DNA from: JBPYCR01 sp051846935
GTDB lineage: Bacteria; Bacillota; Bacilli; Bacillales; Amphibacillaceae
Length of the DNA: 10,380 nucleotides
Assembly (NCBI RefSeq): GCF_051846935.1
Contig: NZ_JBPYCS010000047.1
Coordinates: 1-10,380, forward strand
Direction of reading: 5' to 3'
In this document: one piece after another, positions 1-6,324 of the stretch
How positions within the stretch are numbered: position 1 is the stretch's first letter
How the letters are laid out: every line of letters starts with the position of its first letter
The notes under the pieces: model-generated
Database searches by the model: none
Told to the model about the DNA's origin: nothing
What the model saw: the letters and a program-made list of their open reading frames with translations, nothing else
Program-made: the position numbers and the translations under genes

Positions 1-266
1 ATTTGAAGTTGTAAGGGATTGACTGCTTGATTAACGACTAACAATGCATGTAATGGCAATGAATAATTCCTAGCAATTGCCCATAATGAATCATTAGTAT
101 TTATAGTATATTCAATTAACTGGTAACCGGGTATTTGAACGGAATCACCAACTTGCAATTGATTTGGATTAATTTGTGGATTTGATGAGATGATTAAAGA
201 TAAAGGAATTCCAAATAATTGACTATAGCTCCATAGTGTATCGTGAGCGCGTACACGAACTTCCAT
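1..266 (-). CDS. LysM-repeat protein, N-terminal part (probable M14 endopeptidase I), cut by window edge
   Basis: Reading the minus strand from ATG at 266-264 gives 88 open residues running off the left edge (start MEVRVRAHDTLWSYSQLFGI). Two LysM peptidoglycan-binding repeats are visible: residues about 3-46 (R-x-H-D-T-L-W...SNPQINPNQLQVGDSVQIP) and a second beginning about residue 51 (NTNDSLWAIARNY...ALLVVNQAVNP). A ribosome binding site AGGGAG lies about 9 bases before the ATG. There is no signal peptide; the first LysM begins at the N-terminus. This layout, two LysM repeats at the very N-terminus, is as I recall it for the Bacillus sphaericus gamma-D-glutamyl-L-diamino acid endopeptidase I (M14 carboxypeptidase fold), a sporulation-related peptidoglycan peptidase. 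The catalytic domain lies outside the window, so that identity is inference; another LysM protein such as a spore coat or cortex protein remains possible. It is divergent from the yhfW-like gene. Confidence 0.75.
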   Translation of the reverse strand, partial: MEVRVRAHDTLWSYSQLFGIPLSLIISSNPQINPNQLQVGDSVQIPGYQLIEYTINTNDSLWAIARNYSLPLHALLVVNQAVNPLQLQ

Positions 267-290
267 CTGTATCAGCTCCCTAAATGATGT

Positions 291-319
291 GTAATAGATT
301 GTATGTGTTCTAGTAACAA
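291..319 (-). promoter_or_regulatory. Candidate promoter of the LysM gene
   Basis: On the minus strand TTGTTA (314-319) is followed after exactly 17 bases by TATTAC (291-296). Each hexamer matches 4 of 6 consensus bases. It would give a leader of roughly 20 bases before the ATG at 266. A sporulation sigma factor promoter is also possible for this type of gene and was not searched for exhaustively. Confidence 0.35.
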
Positions 320-330
320 AAAATGACGTA

Positions 331-359
331 TCTATGTATGATGCGTTGATATACATAGA
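331..359. repeat. Inverted repeat ahead of the yhfW-like gene
   Basis: TCTATGTAT (331-339) and ATACATAGA (351-359) form a perfect 9-base inverted repeat with an 11-base spacer. It sits just upstream of the ribosome binding site AAGGAGGGG (367-375) of the flavoprotein gene, in the divergent intergenic region. It could be an operator or a leader-RNA hairpin; there is no U-tract after it, so it is not a terminator. Confidence 0.5.
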
Positions 360-393
360 ACGTGAAAAGGAGGGGATACTAAGGAATAGACTT

Positions 394-1947
394 ATGGTAA
401 AAGGGGCGTACAAATTGACTGATATAAAAATACCACAGTTTCCCGAATCCTATTGGAGAGACTCAGCTTCTATTAAAAACTTTCCGAAACTAGATGAATC
501 AATAAAGGTAGATGTAGGAATTGTTGGAGGTGGAATTACCGGGATAACTGCAGCATATCTATTATCAAAATCAAATTTAAGCATCGCTTTACTGGATGCT
601 GGAGAATTATTATATGGTACAACCGGTCATACGACCGCAAAGATAACCGTACAGCATGGTCTTATTTACGATGAACTCATCCAACACTTCGGCACAGACT
701 ACGCAACAGGGTATTATGAAGCAAATAATGAAGCAATGCGTATGATTGAACAGTATATACGAGAGCACAATATAAAGTGCGACTATGAACACGAGTCGGC
801 ATATTTATTTACGAATTCAAAAGACTATATTACAAAGTTGGAAAACGAACAAAAAGCATACGATGCATTAAAAATTGAACATGAATTTACAAATAAAATG
901 CCCTTAAATGTTCCAGTAGAATCGGTATTAAAAATGAAACAGCAAGCAAATTTTCATCCGTTAAAATATTTAAACGCACTGCTCGAGCAGTGTATTAAGA
1001 ATGGTGTACACGTTTATGAAAACACCGCAGCAATTGATTTGGAGTATAGTAAGCATCCAACAATTCTAACACGGGACAGGCAACGTGTAACTTGCAAGCA
1101 CGTTATACAAGCATCTCACTATCCATTTTACGATGGTCAAGGGTTTTATCCGACACGTATGTATGCTGAAAGATCGTATGTACTTGGCTTAAAAATGTCT
1201 GAAGAATTTCCAGGTGGAATGTATATTAACGCAGAAAATCCAACAAGATCAATTCGTTCGACAAAGCATAATAGTCAGGATCTATGGTTAATTGGAGGCG
1301 AAAGCCATAAAACAGGGCAAGTTAAAACGACGCTGAACAATTACGAGGCACTTCTCCAATATGCCAAGCAACATTTTAGTGTAACAGAATATGGTTATCG
1401 ATGGTCTGCTCAAGATTTGATTACATTAGATAAAGTACCGTATGTCGGTCCAGTTACGAAAAATCAACCGTCTGTTTGTGTAGCAACTGGTTTTCGGAAA
1501 TGGGGGATGACGAACGGAACAATAGCAGCTAAAATCATCCATGATCATATTATCGGTGTTGATAATAAATATAAAGATATATTTACACCATCAAGGTTTC
1601 AGGCAGAGCCAGCTTTAAAGAAGTTTATTAATTTTAACACCGACGTTGCCAAGCATTTAATTAAAGGGAAACTTGAATATACGGATTCGAACATTGAAAA
1701 CATGAAAGCAGATGAAGCAAAGGTAGTGCGAATCCGAGGTAAACGCACAGGTGTCTATAAAGATAATGAGAATGAACTACATCTTGTGGATACAACATGT
1801 ACACATTTAGGGTGTGAGGTGGAATGGAATTCCGGAGAACGTACATGGGATTGTCCATGCCACGGATCACGGTTTTCTTACGACGGAAAAGTGGTTGCAG
1901 GACCAGCTAATAAGCCATTAAAAAATGTTTCACTTGATAAACAATAA
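394..1947 (+). CDS. yhfW: FAD-dependent oxidoreductase with C-terminal Rieske [2Fe-2S] domain, YhfW-like
   Basis: The frame is open from 334, but I prefer ATG 394 (517 residues), because AAGGA lies 8 bases before it and the stronger AAGGAGGGG at 367-375 lies after the upstream ATG; B. subtilis YhfW has a similar length. Residues about 38-70 form a DadA/glycine-oxidase-type FAD-binding Rossmann segment (DVGIVGGGITGITAAYLL, GGGITG at 45-50), followed by the GTTGHTTAK segment seen in this subfamily. The C-terminus carries a complete Rieske cluster: C469-x-H471 and C487-x-x-H490 as iron ligands, with C474 and C489 placed for the usual disulfide (CTHLGC ... CPCHGS). No signal peptide is seen, so it is probably cytoplasmic. 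The family's substrate is unknown to me; amine or amino-acid oxidation with electrons passed to the Rieske cluster is inference. It is apparently monocistronic. Confidence 0.88.
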   Translation: MVKGAYKLTDIKIPQFPESYWRDSASIKNFPKLDESIKVDVGIVGGGITGITAAYLLSKSNLSIALLDAGELLYGTTGHTTAKITVQHGLIYDELIQHFGTDYATGYYEANNEAMRMIEQYIREHNIKCDYEHESAYLFTNSKDYITKLENEQKAYDALKIEHEFTNKMPLNVPVESVLKMKQQANFHPLKYLNALLEQCIKNGVHVYENTAAIDLEYSKHPTILTRDRQRVTCKHVIQASHYPFYDGQGFYPTRMYAERSYVLGLKMSEEFPGGMYINAENPTRSIRSTKHNSQDLWLIGGESHKTGQVKTTLNNYEALLQYAKQHFSVTEYGYRWSAQDLITLDKVPYVGPVTKNQPSVCVATGFRKWGMTNGTIAAKIIHDHIIGVDNKYKDIFTPSRFQAEPALKKFINFNTDVAKHLIKGKLEYTDSNIENMKADEAKVVRIRGKRTGVYKDNENELHLVDTTCTHLGCEVEWNSGERTWDCPCHGSRFSYDGKVVAGPANKPLKNVSLDKQ

Positions 1948-2058
1948 ATAAATTTTACCAAAAAGGTTTACAACACAGCAATTTGTGAAACATAGATATT
2001 AAGTAATAAACATTCGAACAAAATTTTAAAAACAACAAATAGAAAGGAATGTTTTTAA

Positions 2059-2145
2059 TTGACTGATCTATGTATAAGCTGTGGCTGTGACGCGTATGGA
2101 GAAGATATACTTTGTGAAGAATGTTATACGATTATTAATGAATAA
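2059..2145 (+). CDS. Possible 28-residue cysteine-rich (zinc-knuckle-like) microprotein
   Basis: TTG at 2059 opens a 28-codon frame ending in TAA at 2143-2145. An in-frame stop immediately precedes the TTG, and AAAGGA at 2043-2048 sits 10 bases upstream, which is good spacing. The peptide begins MTDLCISCGCDAYGEDILCE and has five cysteines, C5-x-x-C8-x-C10 and C19-x-x-C22, with acidic residues between them: two CxxC knuckles like a minimal zinc ribbon. A stem-loop terminator begins 26 bases after the stop, which supports a short transcript ending here. I do not recognise a named family. The non-ATG start and tiny size keep confidence moderate. The longer overlapping frame at 2081-2272 has no ribosome binding site, runs through both downstream hairpins and is treated as spurious. 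Confidence 0.45.
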   Translation: MTDLCISCGCDAYGEDILCEECYTIINE

Positions 2146-2171
2146 GTCATTACCATATCAAATTACAAAAA

Positions 2172-2227
2172 AAGAAGCATATGTATATGTTAGTTTAATG
2201 GACATACATTTGCTTCTTAATTTTTCT
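2172..2227 (+). terminator. Intrinsic terminator after the cysteine-rich microprotein
   Basis: AAGAAGCA (2172-2179) with a following ATGTAT segment pairs with ATACATT/TGCTTCTT (to 2218), giving about 14 base pairs with one mismatch. It is followed by AATTTTTCTTT. A run of seven A bases just upstream (2167-2173) means it could also work on the minus strand. Confidence 0.7.
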
Positions 2228-2230
2228 TTA

Positions 2231-2270
2231 AAAATCTCAATAACTAAAGAATACTTTATTATGAGATTTT
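2231..2270. repeat. Second long hairpin directly after the terminator
   Basis: AAAATCTCA (2231-2239) pairs with TGAGATTTT (2262-2270). The inner part, TAACTAAAG and CTTTATTA, continues the stem with a bulged C, leaving a loop of about 4 bases. AAAATTTTGTTTTTG follows it, so it may be a back-up terminator. It is AT-rich. Confidence 0.5.
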
Positions 2271-2282
2271 AAAATTTTGTTT

Positions 2283-2395
<113 letters not shown>

Positions 2396-2513
2396 CTTGA
2401 CGATAAACTATTAGGTGTGACGGATAAGTGCTAAGGATGGTCTCATAATGATTAGTGTCCTGCCAATAAGTTATGGGTACGACTGAAAAAAACTATTTTG
2501 GAGGTCGTGTCAA

Positions 2514-2725
2514 ATGCATTTTACCCTAGCAACCGATGAATTTCTATTTTACTTGCAGGTCGAAAAAACTATTCCGTCCATACCATTACAGGTTATGCGC
2601 ATGGTTTAGCTGTTTTGTATGCTTATACCATTCATTTTGTAGATTGGATGCTCTTTCAAATTCAAAATGTAATACAACTAAAATTAATTAAGTTGCTTAT
2701 TACTTTCCGTATTCGTATTAAATAA
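2514..2725 (+). pseudogene. Broken N-terminal fragment of a XerC/D-type tyrosine recombinase
   Basis: ATG 2514 has a good ribosome binding site (TTGGAGG, 2498-2504). The frame reads MHFTLATDEFLFYLQVEK and then goes out of register at a run of six A bases (2563-2568). Adding one A restores NYSVHTITGYAHGLAVLYAYTIHF up to TAA 2723-2725. The joined string 'FLFYLQVEK-NYSVHTITGY' matches the core-binding (SAM-like) domain start of XerC/XerD/CodV recombinases, where EKNYS-x-x-T-I-x-x-Y is characteristic. Only about 45 residues look homologous, and the catalytic domain with its R-H-R-Y residues is absent. This is therefore a truncated, frameshifted remnant rather than a working gene. A sequencing error in the A run is possible but would not restore the missing catalytic part. 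An inverted repeat TTGCTTATT/AATAAGCAA (2693-2701 and 2721-2729) ends it. Confidence 0.6.
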
Positions 2726-2808
2726 GCAAAATGTGTAAAACCTATCAATTATTCCGTTAGTTCCCTCTGTTCAAACAATACACAAATGAAAATGGAGTTG
2801 AGCATTTT

Positions 2809-3339
2809 ATGGCTTTAAACAAAGCAATATTTCTTGATCGCGATGGTGTTATTAATGAAGTGCTTAGTGAGCGTGTGAAATTCGTAAATAAACCGGAAGA
2901 TTTGTATTTAATTGAAGGCGTTGGCGAAGCAATACAGCAATTTAATGCAGGTGGCTACAAAGTGTTTGTCGTAACAAATCAAGGTGGAATTGGGCTGGGC
3001 TACATGAGTGAAGCTGCTCTTAAGGCTGTGCACGAACACATGCTACAACAATTGGCTCAGTATGATGCAAGAATTGACGCTATTGCTTATTGTCCACATA
3101 AACCGCATGCTGACTGTATTTGTAGAAAACCAAAGCCTGAAATGCTGCTAAAGTTAGCTAAAGAACACAATATAAATCTTTCACAAAGTTATATGGTTGG
3201 TGATCGTGCAGTTGATATTGAGGCTGGAAGGCTTGCCTGTACACAAACGGTACTTATTGGAGAACGTACACAATCAAATCAATACGATCTATATTTTAAA
3301 GATTTACTCGCTTTTAGTAATTGGCTTTTCAAAAAATAA
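2809..3339 (+). CDS. HAD-IIIA phosphatase, GmhB/histidinol-phosphatase-like
   Basis: This 176-residue protein has the usual length of the D-glycero-beta-D-manno-heptose-1,7-bisphosphate 7-phosphatase (GmhB)-like branch of the HAD superfamily. HAD motif I is FLDRDGVIN, with nucleophile D10 and acid/base D12; motif II is VVTNQGGIG (T56); motif III is K107 in CRKPKPEM; motif IV is VGDRAVDIEAG (D132, D136). The GmhB-type zinc loop is intact: C95-x-H97 and C103-x-C105. All catalytic elements are present, so it should be an active Mg2+-dependent cytoplasmic sugar-phosphate or related phosphomonoesterase. The substrate cannot be read from the sequence, and no heptose pathway gene is nearby. The ribosome binding site TGGAG lies about 11 bases before ATG 2809. 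It is convergent with the CopZ-like gene and shares its terminator. Confidence 0.85.
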   Translation: MALNKAIFLDRDGVINEVLSERVKFVNKPEDLYLIEGVGEAIQQFNAGGYKVFVVTNQGGIGLGYMSEAALKAVHEHMLQQLAQYDARIDAIAYCPHKPHADCICRKPKPEMLLKLAKEHNINLSQSYMVGDRAVDIEAGRLACTQTVLIGERTQSNQYDLYFKDLLAFSNWLFKK

Positions 3340-3369
3340 ATTCCTCCTCTCGAAAATAAGAGGAGGAAT
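3340..3369 (-). terminator. Terminator shared by the converging phosphatase and CopZ-like genes
   Basis: ATTCCTCCTCT (3340-3350) and AGAGGAGGAAT (3359-3369) form a perfect 11-base stem with an 8-base loop. On the minus strand it is followed by TTATTTTTTG, an excellent U-tract, so it chiefly ends the MOSC-mug-CopZ unit. On the plus strand the tail (AATTAAAG) is poor, but the stem begins right after the phosphatase stop codon. Confidence 0.8.
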
Positions 3370-3378
3370 AATTAAAGC

Positions 3379-3585
3379 TTACGTTATAACAGAAAAACCT
3401 TGAGCTTCTATTGCTTTTCTTAATTCCTTTGGAGTTATAAACGCTTCATCGAATGTAATATCTACCTTTTCCGTATCTAAGTATACTTCTGTGCCTTGTA
3501 CTCCTTCTAACGCTTCCAATGTGCCACGCACGGTAGCTTCATTTGAGCGAGCAGTCATCCCTTTTACAATCATTGTAGCTTGCAT
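3379..3585 (-). CDS. CopZ-like HMA-domain protein lacking the metal-binding cysteines
   Basis: ATG 3585 (68 residues) is chosen because AAGGAG lies 9 bases upstream; a TTG three codons earlier would fall too close to it. The chain MQATMIVKGMTARSNEATVR... ends in LRKAIEAQGFSVIT and has the length and beta-alpha-beta-beta-alpha-beta pattern of small CopZ-type heavy-metal-associated (HMA) proteins, with hallmarks KGMT, 'VQGTEVYLDTEKVDITFD' and 'KAIEAQGF'. The canonical GMTCxxC motif reads GMT-A12-R-S-N15, so both copper-ligand cysteines are replaced and there is no cysteine anywhere. It should not bind Cu(I) in the normal way; its role is unknown. It lies 40 bases after the mug stop and is probably the last gene of a MOSC-mug-HMA unit. 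The nucleotides around the motif were read directly, and the frame is intact on both sides. Confidence 0.8.
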   Translation of the reverse strand: MQATMIVKGMTARSNEATVRGTLEALEGVQGTEVYLDTEKVDITFDEAFITPKELRKAIEAQGFSVIT

Positions 3586-3625
3586 TTTATACAACTCCTT
3601 TCTAACTATATGATGTGTTTACCCG

Positions 3626-4147
3626 CTAATCTTCCTTATTTAACATACGATTTAACGCATGTAACTGCTTGTAAATAGTTACTATTTTATCGATGTTCAT
3701 TCTTACGAGCCCACTTGAAGAAGGTGCGACAAATTCGATAACACGAGGTAAATAAGGTTCTGTTTGCTGTCCCCATTGTACATTTTTCTTCTTTGTTAAT
3801 TGTTGATAGACGCCTTTGCCAACAAAGCAAACGATTGCTGGACTGTAACGATTTATTTTCTGCATTAAACGTTGACGACCAGCTTCATATTCTTGTTTCG
3901 TTATATCTGTTGCAGCTTTAGTAGGCCGCTCTACAATGTTCGTTAATCCGTAACCAAGCTCAAGTAATTTTTCATTTTCAGTTGGGTTGAATTTTCTCGG
4001 TGTTAAACCTGATTCATGAAGTATTTTCCAAAAGCGATTTGTAGGATTTGCGAAGTGATACCCTGTCTCACTTGATCGTATGCTCGGATTGAACCCGACA
4101 AAAAGTATGTCTAAATTTTCTTTTATGTAATCGGGAATAGGTTTCAT
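3626..4147 (-). CDS. mug: Mismatch-specific (G/U, G/T) DNA glycosylase, Mug/TDG family
   Basis: This 173-residue protein is typical in length for bacterial Mug. Motif 1, ILFVGFNPSIRSS (catalytic-type Asn N20), matches the GINPG motif of Mug and TDG, and the next block HFANPTNRFWKIL (31-43) matches the family's H-[FY]-x-x-P-x-N-x-FW. GLTNIVERPT (68-77) is the conserved central strand. Motif 2 near 141-149 reads APSSSGLVR, intermediate between the Mug NPSGL and TDG PSSSA versions. The asparagine implies it can cleave uracil and possibly thymine or ethenocytosine opposite guanine, starting base-excision repair in the cytoplasm. GAGGAG lies about 9 bases before ATG 4147. It is 83 bases after the MOSC gene with no terminator seen between them, and 40 bases before the CopZ-like gene. 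An operon is likely, but no functional link is evident. Confidence 0.85.
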   Translation of the reverse strand: MKPIPDYIKENLDILFVGFNPSIRSSETGYHFANPTNRFWKILHESGLTPRKFNPTENEKLLELGYGLTNIVERPTKAATDITKQEYEAGRQRLMQKINRYSPAIVCFVGKGVYQQLTKKKNVQWGQQTEPYLPRVIEFVAPSSSGLVRMNIDKIVTIYKQLHALNRMLNKED

Positions 4148-4230
4148 AATATAGTCTCCTCATATTTTGTATAGTTAGTCAATATTTTTCCGCCTAAAAT
4201 TTTGATTATTAATGACTGTTAAATCGTTAC

Positions 4231-5127
4231 TTATAACAGATGGCGGATGCTTTTTCGCGGACATGAATTGACCTCTTCACCTCTTAAAGGCAGCTCTTTC
4301 GGGGGCTTAAGTCTCATCCTTTTCTTGCTAGAGTCGCTCCCTTTCGATCCAAGTAACTGAATAAGTGCTACTATTTTGGGCGTTCCGTGATATTCCTTGA
4401 TGGCTTTAGGATCATGTACGCTGTCCCCCACTTTAATACTGCCAGTGCTACTTACAGATCCCAATACGCCAAAACGATTTTGTCTTTCCCTAACAACGGT
4501 TTTTAATAACGAAGATGCCATTTTACCATCTTCTGGGTTTACAGTAATGATCATACATCGTTCACAGGAGCTATTCATTTTTATTTTTACCTTTTCTCCG
4601 ATTTGTATGGTTTTGCCAATCCAATCCTCCTCTATAAAAGGTACGTCATTATGAAGTGCAATATATAAATTCGGTCTAAATCTTCGATGATCTATATTTG
4701 CTCCGAGCATAGATGCTAGTTTCGTAATTGAAGCGTCTGTAATAATTAATAAATGATCTTCTTCAATAGGTCCGATAGGTACATTTGTAGGGGGATATAT
4801 TATTGGCTGAATTGGTCTATTGCTTATTTGCTCTAGTTCTGTTTGTAATTGTATATCGTTCCATTTGTACTTTTTTCCACTTGGTGAGAGGATTTCAACG
4901 TCAGGATAGTGGTCATTTGATTCTTCCCCTATAAATCTAGCCTTATATTTCACCATATCTTGTACTTGGGTAATTGTTAAAAACTTCCCAGGCCTACTTT
5001 TATCTAAAAATGCGTGACTGCGGTCACCGTATAAACCGTATTTCATGACCTTCGTTTTTGTTACTTGCTCACCTGTAAAAGATTTAACAGGATGACGAGT
5101 TATTTCCTTAATCGTACCTACTAACAT
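4231..5127 (-). CDS. MOSC-domain protein with MOSC N-terminal beta-barrel domain
   Basis: The frame is open to 5265, but ATG 5127 (298 residues) is favoured: AAGGGGG sits about 7 bases upstream, the protein then begins MLVGTIKEITRHPVKSFTGE as MOSC_N domains do, and the extra upstream residues would be encoded by promoter and terminator DNA. Residues 1 to about 110 are the MOSC N-terminal beta barrel (RHPVKS, GLYGDR, FLTITQ); about 120-240 is the MOSC domain (RRFRPN; SSCERCMIITVNP with C188 and C191; late GSIKVGDSV). MOSC proteins bind molybdenum cofactor or are thought to carry sulfane sulfur through a conserved cysteine; C191 is the candidate. Residues about 262-298 are a Lys/Arg-rich tail beyond the usual domain end. 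No molybdopterin gene is nearby, but the sulfur operon lies directly upstream. Substrate unknown. Confidence 0.82.
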   Translation of the reverse strand: MLVGTIKEITRHPVKSFTGEQVTKTKVMKYGLYGDRSHAFLDKSRPGKFLTITQVQDMVKYKARFIGEESNDHYPDVEILSPSGKKYKWNDIQLQTELEQISNRPIQPIIYPPTNVPIGPIEEDHLLIITDASITKLASMLGANIDHRRFRPNLYIALHNDVPFIEEDWIGKTIQIGEKVKIKMNSSCERCMIITVNPEDGKMASSLLKTVVRERQNRFGVLGSVSSTGSIKVGDSVHDPKAIKEYHGTPKIVALIQLLGSKGSDSSKKRMRLKPPKELPLRGEEVNSCPRKSIRHLL

Positions 5128-5200
5128 TATAATTCCCCCTTGTTTATTAAGATCTCCATTACTCGGAGCAATTAAATTAGATGCGTGTATATTTAGATAA

Positions 5201-5235
5201 ATTATAACATTTATGTACGTGCAAAAATTAAAAAA
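5201..5235 (-). promoter_or_regulatory. Candidate promoter of the MOSC-mug-HMA unit
   Basis: On the minus strand TATAAT (plus-strand ATTATA, 5201-5206) is preceded by TGT, giving an extended -10 box TGTTATAAT. The -35 region is poor (T-rich, roughly 5223-5228), which an extended -10 can tolerate. It overlaps the U-tract of the upstream yrkJ terminator. The leader would be about 65 bases. Confidence 0.4.
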
Positions 5236-5266
5236 TGCAAAGAAGAAATAGTAGCTTCTTTGCATT
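5220..5266 (-). terminator. Terminator of the sulfur (yrk) operon
   Basis: AATGCAAAGAAG (5234-5245) and CTTCTTTGCATT (5255-5266) form a perfect 12-base stem with a 9-base loop. On the minus strand it is followed by TTTTTAATTTTTGC. It lies about 115 bases after the exporter stop codon; the bases between (5267-5381) hold no gene I can support. Confidence 0.8.
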
Positions 5267-5381
5267 ACACAAGATAGATCGTTACATATTTAATTTGTCA
5301 ATCTATTTTGTATAAAGATTCATTGGGACACTTTATAAGGAGACAAGTAGTGAATTAATATCCTTTATTAGTTGCTGTCAT

Positions 5382-6158
5382 TTAAAAAAAGTCTAGCCAT
5401 ATTTTAATTGCCGTTGCCAGTATTAATATTGCTAACATTGCTTGCAAAACCTTCGTATTTATCTTTTTCCCTACATTTGCGCCTAATGGAGCTGCAAGTA
5501 AACTGGCGACGATCATAATAGCTGCAGGACCATAAAGAACTTGATCAGTAACTATTTTACCGATTGTCGATCCAATTGAAGATAAAAATGTTATCGCTAA
5601 AGAAGATGCAATTGTTACGCGTGTAGGAATTTTTAAAATAACGAGCATTATTGGTACGAGTAAAAATGCACCTGCTGCTCCAACAATACCTGCGCCTATT
5701 CCTACGATGAATGCGCTTAGTATCGCTGTTGTATAATTAAAACGAATTTGGTCGTTTGGAATTTCATCGATTTGTTTCTTTGGAACAAACATCATAATAG
5801 CGGCGATTGTTGCCAAAATACCATATATAATGTTAATTAGATTATCGGTTAAATAATCCGAGCCAAATCCACCAATAAAACTACCGATTAATACGGAAAT
5901 ACCCATCGTTAAAATGAGCTGTTTATTTAAATAGCCGCCTTTTCTAAATGCGAACATCCCAGCTAATGTAGCAAAAAACACTTGAACAGCTGATATTCCT
6001 GCAACTTCAGAAGCTGAAAATAAGCCAACTCCTACAATTGGAGGGATATATAACAGTAACGGATACTTTACTATGGAGCCACCGATTCCGACCATACCGG
6101 ATATAAAAGATCCGATAAAACCGATTAAGAATAAGACAAGAATAAGATCAAAGGACAT
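5382..6158 (-). CDS. yrkJ: TauE/SafE (TSUP) family sulfite/anion exporter, YrkJ-like
   Basis: ATG 6158 (258 residues) is chosen because AGGTGA ends 5 bases before it; a GTG three codons upstream lies inside that site. The protein is almost wholly hydrophobic, with about 7-8 predicted membrane helices, and has the two-fold repeat of the TSUP family: each half opens with a glycine-rich helix and a proline (FISGMVGIGGSIVKYPLLL near residues 18-36, and VGIGAGIVGAAGAFLLVP near 152-169). A short cytoplasmic loop near 125-140 (VPKKQIDEIPNDQ) separates the halves. TSUP proteins export sulfite, sulfoacetate or similar anions; as the last gene of a persulfide operon, sulfite or thiosulfate export is the likely role. 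The 166-base gap to yrkI contains a terminator-like hairpin, so expression may be partly uncoupled from the rest. Confidence 0.87.
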   Translation of the reverse strand: MSFDLILVLFLIGFIGSFISGMVGIGGSIVKYPLLLYIPPIVGVGLFSASEVAGISAVQVFFATLAGMFAFRKGGYLNKQLILTMGISVLIGSFIGGFGSDYLTDNLINIIYGILATIAAIMMFVPKKQIDEIPNDQIRFNYTTAILSAFIVGIGAGIVGAAGAFLLVPIMLVILKIPTRVTIASSLAITFLSSIGSTIGKIVTDQVLYGPAAIMIVASLLAAPLGANVGKKINTKVLQAMLAILILATAIKIWLDFF

Positions 6159-6180
6159 GATTATCACCTATTTCCATTCA

Positions 6181-6209
6181 ATTATAAATCCCTTACACAA
6201 ATTTAAAAA
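6181..6209 (-). promoter_or_regulatory. Weak candidate promoter just before the exporter gene
   Basis: A perfect -10 TATAAT on the minus strand (plus-strand ATTATA, 6181-6186) lies 22 bases before the yrkJ start, downstream of the internal hairpin. The -35 side is only T-rich (near 6204-6209) and there is no extended -10. It may give basal exporter expression independent of the operon promoter. Confidence 0.25.
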
Positions 6210-6270
6210 TAAGCTATCCTCCTATAGTAATCAAAAAGATCTTTAAGTTACTATTTGTAGGAGAATAGCT
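6200..6270 (-). terminator. Intra-operon hairpin (attenuator or terminator) between yrkI and yrkJ
   Basis: AGCTAT-C-CTCCT-ATAGTAA (6212-6230) pairs with TTACTAT and, after a short bulge, AGGAG-A-ATAGCT (6248-6270), giving about 18 base pairs with one mismatch and one internal bulge. On the minus strand the stem is followed by TATTTTTAAATT. It should end part of the transcription before the exporter gene. Confidence 0.6.
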
Positions 6271-6324
6271 ACATAATTTGACCCTTTACATAGTGGCAAT
6301 CATCTACAAAATTTGTAAAATGGA

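Noticed and set aside
2081..2272. 63-codon plus-strand open frame
   Set aside because: It has no proper ribosome binding site, overlaps the better-supported Cys-rich frame, and runs through two hairpins including a terminator.
4179..4266. 29-codon minus-strand frame overlapping the end of the MOSC gene, with AGAGG ahead of it
   Set aside because: It is short, mostly overlapping, has no recognisable motif, and could be chance; kept only as a side note to the MOSC tail.
5128..5265. 46-residue N-terminal extension of the MOSC protein with a hydrophobic stretch resembling a signal peptide
   Set aside because: It translates the yrkJ terminator stem and the MOSC promoter; a good ribosome binding site precedes ATG 5127, where the domain begins.
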